Made by a program: the position numbers and the translations under genes | The notes under the pieces: model-generated | Told to the model about the DNA's origin: nothing | The model's input: only the letters and a program-made list of their open reading frames with translations | The model's database searches: none | Assembly (NCBI GenBank): GCA_027475525.1 | Contig: JAMWFC010000009.1 | Coordinates: 558,001 to 622,000, forward strand | Source: Macrolepiota albuminosa | Lineage: Eukaryota; Basidiomycota; Agaricomycetes; Agaricales; Agaricaceae | DNA: 64,000 nucleotides | Reading direction: 5' to 3' | Shown here: piece after piece, positions 57,055 to 64,000 of the stretch | How the letters are laid out: every line of letters starts with the position of its first letter | How positions within the stretch are numbered: position 1 is the stretch's first letter

Positions 57055-57354
57055 CTGGTGGGGTCTCCGGCAGGCCCCCAGGGATGCTCCGGTACGAGGG
57101 GACCTCCACGGGTCATGCCATGGCTAAGTTGGGCGGAGGGGCCCAGCTGGCTGAGGGCCCCAGATCATAGAGGGATGGGTCGGGGGCCCAGTGGCGGTGG
57201 AGGTATGGAGGTTCGTACGGGAGGGGTGGATAGACGGGGCGGGGAGTTTGCGCAGAGTAATGATCGGGGACCGGACGTCTGTAGGGGTCGGTCTGGTAGC
57301 CCGTGGGGTAGTAGGTGTGAGTATACGTAGCCATCAAGAACGGTGTAAGGAGGG

Positions 57355-57367
57355 AGTCTTGATATTA
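57355..57367 (-). promoter_or_regulatory. Element U self-priming primer-binding site
   Basis: The 13 nt directly next to the 5' LTR read TAATATCAAGACT on the minus strand. Their exact complement AGTCTTGATATTA lies inside the same LTR (57741-57753), about 30 nt after a TATA-like ACTTATAGC, i.e. near the expected transcript start. This is the arrangement used by Tf1/sushi elements, which prime from their own 5' end instead of a tRNA. Confidence 0.75.
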
Positions 57368-58096
57368 TGTCAGGTTCCGCTGAGTCAGGGGCCTTCCGGG
57401 AAAGCGATTGCCCTTACAATGCGGACTTGACCTACGGATACTCGGGTGTCTGGAACTCCGGGGCTAGGACTCTGGGGTTCAAGACGTGGACAGGGAAATC
57501 CCAGGAGAGGGAACTTAGTCCGGAGGTTTTGGGTGGTGAGTAACGGGGGAGTTCGGTGGGGGTCGAGTCGTGAACCAGAGGTTCTAAGACGAGACCAAGT
57601 TAGTAAGTTAAAGTCGCGAAGTGCGTACCAGTCTTAGAGCATGCGATTATCCAAGCGTGCCAGTCAAGCGTGCCAGTCAATGCATACCAGTCAAACAGAG
57701 GGCATGCAACAATCCAAGTAAAGCAAAGTAACAGTGTATGTAATATCAAGACTGGCGAATACAACAGGGAACTATGCTATAAGTACTACGGGACCGGGTC
57801 TCGGGGGTCCGGGGTGTCTGAGATGGGCTCCGGGGGTCATTGAGTAGCGGCAGGGGCTGTGTACCGGGATCGCGCGTGTGGGGTGCGCGATCAATTGGCG
57901 TGGAGGGAGCTGTGATGCGTGATGCGTGATAGCCGGAAATGAGTCATGTGATCTGATCGTTGATCGGGGCTGGCGGCGGCTGATGGCGGTGTCAGTGGTT
58001 GTAATGGCGGGGCGTGTTCTGCGAGGTCGGAGGGAGGGTCCCGGATGGTGTTCCGGGGGTGTCCCGGGGTGGGCCCGGAGGGGAGGGGTCGTGACA
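57368..58096 (-). repeat. Element U 5' LTR
   Basis: Homologous to 46678-47428 and to solo LTR A. TATA-like box (minus strand ACTTATAGC near 57780). Confidence 0.9.
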
Positions 58097-61008
58097 GTTG
58101 GTAGAATCTTCTTGAACTGAGGCGGGGAGATGTCTGTAAACTGAAAAAGGTTATGAAGGGAGGAGCGGTGGCGGCGAGTCCGCCGCCCCGAGGCTGCTAT
58201 AGCTAAGCTGTGGAGAGGGTGAGTGGAAGGCAATGAGGCAATGCATACCGCAGCTCTCGTGAGTATTTTGCAAAATAGCAGGTCAATGGGAAGGAGGTTC
58301 GCATGGACCTCAAGGATGTCCCTGGCAGTAGTTCTTAAGGCACCCGTGATCAGCTTGGCCATCGATCTCTGAGCTGGGCCCAGTTTCTTTGTTGCCATCA
58401 CCGATCCAGTACGTCTGCCTGCACCCTTTGCCTCGCTAATCCCGGAGAACCAAATGTCCACCACATACGTGAAGGCAGGAACTGCGACCGTGTTGTAGAG
58501 CTGCCGGACTCTGTGTGCCGGCATGCCACCAGATATCCTGGAAAGGCGGGCCACTTGCAGAGACCACCAAGTGGCGCTGGCGGCCACTTTCTGCATGTGT
58601 GCGGACCAGCAGAGCTTTGAGTCAAAGAGGACACCTAGGTATTTGTAAGTCGGGACTGTTTTCACCGTCTGCATTGCAGAGGACCCGTTGTTGTTGGACC
58701 TTGTGAGTTTGAGATCTGGCGGTATCGGGTCTGAGGGTGAGTGCAGGAAGTTCATTAGGGCTAATTTGGTCAGTTCGAATGGGAAGTTGTGTTGCTGAGA
58801 CCAGTCAAAGCCGCCTTGAGCACGCTCCATCATGTCAGCTAAGATCTGGTGTGCCTCCGTCAGAGACTTTCCAATAGCAAGGAACATGGCATCGTTCACA
58901 AAGCCTGCTGAGGTCTCTGTCAAGCTGGAAGGGGGAGCGGTCAGTAATAGTGGCGCATTATACATTGCATAGAAAATCATGGATAGCGGACAACCTTGGG
59001 TTGTCCCATTCCTGATCTTGAGCCAGTCCGACTGGAAGTCGTCAAAGCAGAGCTGCGTGAGTCTACTGGTTAGCATGCGCTGTGTCAGCCTAGTGTAGCG
59101 GGTGGGTATCCCCAACTCCTTCATGTTGTGGATGAGTCTGCTGGGGATGGTATTTGGGAATGCTCCTTGGATATCAAGGAAAAGAGCTGCTGCAACCTTT
59201 CCGGAGCGCCATGCGTTCTTAACCTTGTGAACAATGAAGTGCATAGCATCTGAGGTGTTCCGTCCTGGGTGTCCTCCAAATTGGCCTTGGGGAAGAAGGC
59301 CATGTTTTTCTACGATGAAGGAAAGATCAGCTGCAACCAGTGTAGAGAGAAGCTTTCCTAGGGTGTTCAGAAGGCCGATTGGGCGGTAAGCGCTTGCAAT
59401 TTTGTAGGAGGGTTTGCCTGGCTTCCTGAGTACTAGCATGGTGGATTCTAGCCAGCTGGCATGGTAAACATCGAGGTCGAAAACCACCTTGAAAATATAA
59501 TATAAGTGATCAATTAGAATGTCGGCGCATTGCTTGAAGACCACATTGGGAATCCCATCCGGGCCCAGCGCTTTGAACGGATGTAGGTTACGAATGGCCT
59601 CATGAATCCTATCCCATGTGAAGGTCGATGGCTCTGCTAAAGGTTCAGGATAGGCTGTTAGTGGGGCTACGGAGGCAGAGGGAGGGGAGGGAAAAAAGGA
59701 CTTAGCAAGGATTTTTGCTTTGTCCTTATTGGACGAGAGCATTGGCGAGCTCAGGGAATTTAGATCCTTCAGATCTGGGACCCTATCACATGCAAAATCC
59801 GTTGGGTCAGACACTGCATATTTGTTTGCTAGATAAATTTGCCTTGCGTCGATGTTCTCCAACCAATCTTTCCAATGGGCTTCCTTGGCGTTGCGGATCT
59901 CCTTTGTCATCTCGCACGACAACCTGGCTGCCGTGTCTTTTGCCAGATGGTTAGGTATGTTGTGGTATTTGAAGGCCTCGTTAGAGGCTCAGCACCTCTG
60001 GGCCTTCAGCCTTCCAAGGTCTTTATTCCACCATCGTTTGGTGTAGGGGCAAGGTTTACTCGTCGGGACAATGTCCTCGTTGCCGATGACTTCCTGTATG
60101 ATCAAGGTGAGGTCAGTGACTGTGGCGTGGAATTCCTCTGCAGAGGTGATCGGCTGCGCTGGCAGGCGGGTGATCAAGCGCTCCTTGAGAGCCTCACCGA
60201 ACGCAGTCCAGTCGACCTCTCTGAAGTTTTTCAAGGGTCTGGGGGGTGAGCGAGGGATAGGAAATTCCACTGTTGTTACAATGGGGAGATGGTCAGTGAT
60301 GGGGGGATGGATCGCAGCAGATACATCACAGGAGACAATTGACGAGATCGAAGCATGGGAGCACCACACGTTGTCGGGCCTCGTCCAATTACCTGCAGCC
60401 GTCTCGAGTGTAGGAATGTATGGCAGGAGTGTCAGTTCCATGTTGTGGTCTTCAATGAGGTCAAGTGGCAGCTGAATGAGCGCCTCCGTGGAGTTGAGGT
60501 GTCGGTTGGCCACAGATTCCCAAAGGGGGTGATGCCAGTTGAAATCGCCTAACCAAAGCATGTGGTCGGCAGGGGAGGGCTGCGAGGTGCAGGGTGGAGA
60601 AGAGAGGAAGTGGGAGAGAGCGGCCAGTGTATTGTTGTGTTTGCATGCATTGTAGATACCATATACGAAGATCCCCCTGTGGTCCCCCCTGAAGCGGACT
60701 GCTGCTATATCTGTGGAGTGGATCTTTAGTATAGTGTATGCATCTGTGGGAATGTTAGTGTTTATTAATAGGACTGAGCGGGAGCGAGTGCTTCCATCTT
60801 TCCTATGGTCAGTGGGGTAGATGACACGCCAATAGCGTGATGCTTTTGTGTTACCCAGTCGGTCAAAGAAGGGCTCTTGTATAGCAAGCACGTCCCATTT
60901 TATAGGGCTTGCAGAATTTAGCATGGCCGCTTGTGCAATGTCAGATTTGCGGATGTTCTGCTGCCAAATGTGTAGTTTCTCCAGGGAGGTCTGCATGCCT
61001 GCACTCAT
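58097..61008 (-). pseudogene. LINE ORF2, N-terminal part: APE endonuclease and reverse transcriptase
   Basis: ATG at 61008 overlaps the ORF1 stop (ATGA). Endonuclease: WQQNIRKS, VLAIQEPFFD (Glu), LWLGDFNWHHPLW, PPITDHLPIV. A lone TGA near 59989 (after LKAQRC) splits the frame. RT: HPFKALGPDGIPNVVFKQ, AYRPIGLLNTLGKLL, ALFLDIQGAFPN (motif A Asp), NGTTQGCPLSMIFYAMYNAP (motif B), and SAGFVNDAMFLAIG where the usual FxDD has become FVND, so the first Asp of the catalytic pair is lost (GAT to AAT). The thumb region continues to KKILP, where U is inserted. Both point defects are transitions. Confidence 0.9.
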
Positions 61009-62828
61009 TTAGATGTGAGTGGGGCATCTCTTCCTCCACGTTTATGGCTCGGCTGGGTGGTGAATCCAAACTCGCTGAGGTTGCCGAGTCTGCTGGGAGC
61101 CCTGCTGTTGGAGCTACCTGCCAGGGTCAAACCGGTCTGACATGGGCTGCGGGGGCTTCCAAGGTGCTCAGGGCAGGGGGCCTCAGATGTGGGCCCAGTC
61201 TGGGTGGGGGGTTCGGTTACCTGGGAGGGCCCCGCATGCCTTGGTGGAGCCGTCATCCAAGATTCTGGATCCTCAGTTGGGAAGTAGGGCATACGGTTTT
61301 CTGGCATGCGTATGTCTAGCTCAACACAGAGCCTCTTGAATGTGGGGCATGCTCTGTCTGCGCAATTGTGAGTAGATTCAGGGCTGCATGCCACACATCT
61401 AGGCTTGGGGGCAGAGCAGTCTTTTGCTGAGTGGTTGGTTCCCATGCATCTCATGCACCTTTTGTCGTCTTTGCAGTCATGTCTTGTGTGGCCGTATCGT
61501 TGGCATTTGTTACAGCGAATTGGTTCCTTCATGTCTTTCTGGATGGTGATTTGCTTGCCCCCAATGAAAATGCGTCCCCATATCATATCGTTTGCCACTA
61601 CGGGGTTGTTGCAGACCAGACACAGAGTGGCTACCGATTGCCAGGAAGAACGCAGTTCAGGGCGTTTGAGCCATGCCGCTTTCATGATGGCGCCTCTCGG
61701 TAGACCGTTTTCACGTTCTATTATTTCCAGGCTGGTCCTGTTGCTTGGGTTGAATTGGCCCAGGCAGGGGACAAAGTGGGCAATGAGGGCGTAGGCCTTG
61801 GGGCGGACTTCCATGGAGTATCCGAAGATATCTTCGAAAGCTGTCCAGTTGCTGTCTGCATATTCCCAGAATCTTTGTGCCGAGTCAGCTGAATCAAATT
61901 CAAGGAGATATGCACCGCGCTTTGTGGTCTTCATGCCTATGACCCGCGTGATCAGATGGGGTGGGACCTCCTCACCTTCTTCTAATCCCGCTGGGAGGAG
62001 GGTCTTGGCATCTAGCATAGTTAGTACATTGTTCAGGCAGTCACAGAGGCAGGCCGTTCCTTCGGTCGAGAAATCTTTCGGGGTGTTGTCGTCCTCTCTG
62101 TCTATTGAGATGAGGATTGTCCTCGCATTTTGGATGATTCGCTGCCTAACTCTGGCTTGTTCAGTATAGGTTAGTGTAGATGGGGGGATCCCAGTAAGCC
62201 AGGATAGTGGTTGTTGCCGGTGAGGATCGTGAGGAGCCGAGTGCGTCTTGACCACCGAGGCCCAAGAGCGGGGCCCTGGCTGAGGCATGGGTGGTGAGGG
62301 TTGAGCAGACATGAACTTGGTTACCATGGAAGAAAGGGAGTCGGTCAGCTTTTCCAAGGTGGCTGTTGTTGACTTCAGGGTCAGTGTGTCCTCCGCTCTG
62401 TTGGTGTCACTAGCAGTAATGAAGTCAGCTGAGGAACTTAGCTTCCCGACCAGGTTGTCCAGATGCTTAGCGGTCTTGGTGGCTACCGCTTCCACCAGGG
62501 TGTCCGACACGTGATCCATGACATTGGCGTCAAGAAGGAAGGCTACCACAATAGCTACCGTTTTCAGGTCGGCCTGCTTCAAGGATAGGGCAGCGGTGAC
62601 GAGGATGTTAATCAGTTTTGTGTGGTCGTAGGGTTCAGCCGTTAGGATCCACCCTTTGGTCTCAAGCCATTTGCGTGCGTCTAAGGCCGATTTGATTGGG
62701 CCTGAGTCAATGGCCAAGAGTGACTTGAGGTCGGTGTGGGTCGGAAGTGCCCGGGAGCGTTCTGGGGTCCCTGCAGAGTTGGCACCGCCGGGCATAGTGA
62801 CTGAGGGTGCCCTCCTAGTGGCAGACAT
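61005..62828 (-). CDS. LINE ORF1: RNA-binding protein with three zinc knuckles
   Basis: 607 codons, intact. The N-terminal half is helical with TLEKLTDSLSSMVTKFMSA and similar stretches, then AYALIAHFVPCLGQFNPSNR.. and ENGLPRGAIMKAAWLKR. The knuckles CNKCQRYGHTRHDC, CMRCMGTNHSAKDC and CVACSPESTHNCADRAC lie at about 61530-61330. A Pro/Ser/Thr-rich tail ends LTSK. ORF1 of such LINEs binds the element RNA. The stop TGA shares ATGA with the ORF2 start, suggesting reinitiation. It is the only undamaged transposon ORF in the window. Confidence 0.9.
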   Translation of the reverse strand: MSATRRAPSVTMPGGANSAGTPERSRALPTHTDLKSLLAIDSGPIKSALDARKWLETKGWILTAEPYDHTKLINILVTAALSLKQADLKTVAIVVAFLLDANVMDHVSDTLVEAVATKTAKHLDNLVGKLSSSADFITASDTNRAEDTLTLKSTTATLEKLTDSLSSMVTKFMSAQPSPPMPQPGPRSWASVVKTHSAPHDPHRQQPLSWLTGIPPSTLTYTEQARVRQRIIQNARTILISIDREDDNTPKDFSTEGTACLCDCLNNVLTMLDAKTLLPAGLEEGEEVPPHLITRVIGMKTTKRGAYLLEFDSADSAQRFWEYADSNWTAFEDIFGYSMEVRPKAYALIAHFVPCLGQFNPSNRTSLEIIERENGLPRGAIMKAAWLKRPELRSSWQSVATLCLVCNNPVVANDMIWGRIFIGGKQITIQKDMKEPIRCNKCQRYGHTRHDCKDDKRCMRCMGTNHSAKDCSAPKPRCVACSPESTHNCADRACPTFKRLCVELDIRMPENRMPYFPTEDPESWMTAPPRHAGPSQVTEPPTQTGPTSEAPCPEHLGSPRSPCQTGLTLAGSSNSRAPSRLGNLSEFGFTTQPSHKRGGRDAPLTSK

Positions 62829-63000
62829 TGTCTGAGCCAGGAGGTGGGGTAGTGAGGGGGGAATGGGTTGGTACAGTTGGGTTAGTTGACCCTGTAGCTC
62901 AGAGAAGAAGTGGGATAGGTGTAAATACGCTGTCTAACGATCGTAAAGCTACTAGGACCCTGGAAGGGATGATGGGAGTTTAGGATCAAGGAGCGTCCCC
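62829..63000 (-). promoter_or_regulatory. LINE 5' UTR
   Basis: 172 bp between the ORF1 ATG and the target duplication. As in other LINEs the internal promoter should lie here; no specific motif identified. Confidence 0.5.
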
Positions 63001-63012
63001 CTGGACTTGTTT

Positions 63013-63731
63013 CCCCTCTTTTAACCCAGCACTGTCCCTACTAAATTATTTGTCATTTTTACACAGGAAGATTTCTTTGGACATCAGCTACTATCTGCTG
63101 ATGTCAGCTGGCTCACATGCTGACATCCGCTACCATCCACTGGCATGCCAGTAGACAGTAGACACTCACGCACCCCCCTTCTGCCCTTCCCCCTCTTTCT
63201 CCTCAGTGCCATCCTCTCCACTCCCCACACTACCTCACATGCCATCCCTGTCTACTACATGCACCTTGCTTCCCTCCTGCCCCCTGACCTGATGTCTGAC
63301 ATCAGCTATGTCCACTATGGACACCCACACTCCTCCCCTTCCCCCTTCACTCTCTTTCTCCCAACCCCCATCTCTCTTCTGCCACTTCTCATGCTCCTCC
63401 AGATGCCACCCATGCACGCCCTTTTCTTTTCTCCTGCCCTAATGCCAGCAGATGCTGGGCAATGCTGGGGGTTGCTGACAGATGCCAACAAATGCCAATG
63501 GATGTACAACAGATGCCAGCAGATGCCAGCAGGTCCCAATGGCTACCAACAGATTTCAATGGATGCCAGCTAATGGCAGTTGATGCCAATGCCCTTCTCA
63601 AGCCACAAAAACTCTTTTGGGGAATATGCCGCCCCCTTCCACCTCTAAATATCCATGCAGGGACCTGCAGAGATGTAGGTGAGCAGCTGTTCATTGTATT
63701 ATCTGACCTTTGATTCTATCTGTTAGTAATG
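63013..63731. other. Non-coding flank with word repeats
   Basis: No convincing gene. A C/T-rich stretch (63170-63420) and clusters of GATGCCAGCAGATGCC/TGATGTCAGC words (63085-63130, 63440-63590) resemble a decayed minisatellite. Confidence 0.4.
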
Positions 63732-63817
63732 GACCTGTCGTGCAATGGTTAAATTGTCAGTGTGTTCCATTGCTGGAGGCTTCTCCAAGGCTGGGGATTT
63801 GATTCCCCCTCACAGGC
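63732..63817 (+). other. tRNA-like relic with long variable arm
   Basis: CCTGT/ACAGG acceptor pairing with mismatched ends, GCAATGGTTAAATTGT D-arm (box A-like), CAGTG/TGCTG anticodon stem with an 8-nt loop, GGAG-GCTT-CTCC variable hairpin, and T-arm GGGGATTTGATTCCCC (box B-like). The fold is complete but the ends and loops are off, so it is a decayed tRNA or tRNA-derived SINE head. Confidence 0.4.
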
Positions 63818-64000
63818 ATAAGGACTAGATGAAGGGTTACCTTTTTCTTTGGTTCAACCAGCCTCTGTGGGCCTGTGTAAGCCTGTGCAGATGTCTGCTG
63901 GTGCTCTGTGCAGGCCTGCGTGGATTTGAGTAGGTTGATGTAGGTCTGCATAGATGTCTGCTGGTAGCTTGCATAGGCCTGCATATGTGAGGGCAACCTC
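63818..64000. other. Window end with degenerate CCTGTG/GTCTGC repeats
   Basis: GATGTCTGCTGGT occurs twice (63889 and 63950) among GCCTGTG/GCCTGCA words. No gene. Confidence 0.4.

Larger units (their letters stand above)
54377..57337 (-). pseudogene. Element U gag with CCHC knuckle
   Basis: Starts MATYTHTYYPTGYQTD (ATG near 57333), with Pro/Tyr-rich repeats (YYGYQRPVP), a helical block (RRRLEEYERQRDEVLRSLRI, about 56740-56800), a very Pro-rich region (55650-56130), then the capsid domain FAASYLQGIVFDHYTALI.., WQAFVDEFSGKFGIYD, EERFTTFIVRFEKEAY, HALPPRIKDVLRLAL (55350-55010), and the knuckle CILCGEKDHFISEC (about 54470-54510). Three 77-bp duplications (54806, 55585, 56901) shift the frame; without them gag may be nearly continuous. 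Confidence 0.8.
46678..58096 (-). mobile_element. Element U: Ty3/gypsy chromovirus with self-priming site and antisense gene
   Basis: LTRs 46678-47428 and 57368-58096, very similar apart from a 20-odd-bp indel. TSD GTTGG (plus strand) at 46673-46677 and 58097-58101. Minus-strand order: LTR, primer site, gag, CCHC, two protease domains, RT, RNase H, integrase, chromodomain, then a plus-strand gene, PPT and LTR. It is the youngest-looking element. Six of its frame breaks coincide with 77-bp duplications, so the genomic copy may be far less damaged than it looks. Confidence 0.9.
45164..63000 (-). mobile_element. Tad-like LINE (non-LTR retrotransposon) split by gypsy U
   Basis: Poly(A) tail seen as 28 T at 45164-45191, 3' UTR, ORF2 (APE endonuclease, RT, RNase H), ORF1 with three zinc knuckles, 5' UTR to 63000. 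Target duplication CTGGACTTGTTT at 45155-45166 and 63001-63012 (the last Ts merge with the tail). Without U it is about 6.4 kb, full length. APE plus C-terminal RNase H is the architecture of fungal Tad/I-type elements. Confidence 0.9.

Noticed and set aside
57772..59922. 716-residue ORF as a separate RT gene
   Set aside because: It is LINE ORF2 downstream of a single TGA, running on artificially into the U LTR.
63732..63817. Functional tRNA gene
   Set aside because: Mismatched acceptor end, 8-nt anticodon loop and non-standard T-loop.

Overview
KIND OF ORGANISM. This is a fungal nuclear contig made almost entirely of retrotransposons. The one ordinary host gene has eight exons split by 46-65 bp introns, several with CTAAC-type branch sites. 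The elements are chromodomain Ty3/gypsy, Ty1/copia, a RNase H-bearing LINE and a relic retroelement with a CCCH zinc-binding region. This fits a basidiomycete (Agaricomycetes). From memory of protein style I would look first near Rhizoctonia/Ceratobasidium, but the sequence alone does not prove a genus. LAYOUT. 1-5.6 kb is AT-rich and decayed: two relics of one retroelement family (minus 1-1526, plus 3477-5150) and a transition-mutated copy of an LTR found intact at 15.6 kb. 5.6-7.6 kb is a truncated copia element. 7907-9732 is an intact M20 dipeptidase gene (DUG1-like). From 10.3 kb a copia leader and gag begin. The gag is interrupted at 11535 and resumes at 43017. NESTING. Between those points lies element X (11535-43011, TSD TCAAT). 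X is only about 3.1 kb of its own sequence, inflated by insertions: gypsy Y (12567-40944) sits in X's single ORF. Inside Y are solo LTR Z1, gypsy W (minus strand), solo LTR Z2 and solo LTR A. Inside W are solo LTR Q and gypsy V (plus strand). Excising insertions at their target duplications restores reading frames in Y gag, Y integrase, W integrase and X. A 100-N gap (31655-31754) hides the V/W right end. SECOND STACK. A Tad-like LINE (45164-63000, minus strand, 12-bp TSD) is split in its RNase H domain by gypsy U (46678-58096, TSD CCAAC read on the minus strand). WHAT IS UNUSUAL. (1) V carries a third ORF downstream of pol, and X, which has no pol at all, consists of LTRs plus a homologue of that ORF. 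(2) Y and U, different gypsy families, both carry a spliced gene antisense to gag-pol between integrase and the 3' LTR. In both, an exon opening right after an intron encodes a Zn(II)2Cys6-like six-cysteine module. (3) U has a 13-nt primer site complementary to its own LTR (Tf1/sushi-type self-priming) and two DSGAT protease domains. (4) Thirteen tandem duplications all have a period of exactly 77 bp, which points to an assembly k-mer artefact and breaks many ORFs artificially. The final kilobase (63.0-64.0 kb) is non-coding apart from a tRNA-like fold.
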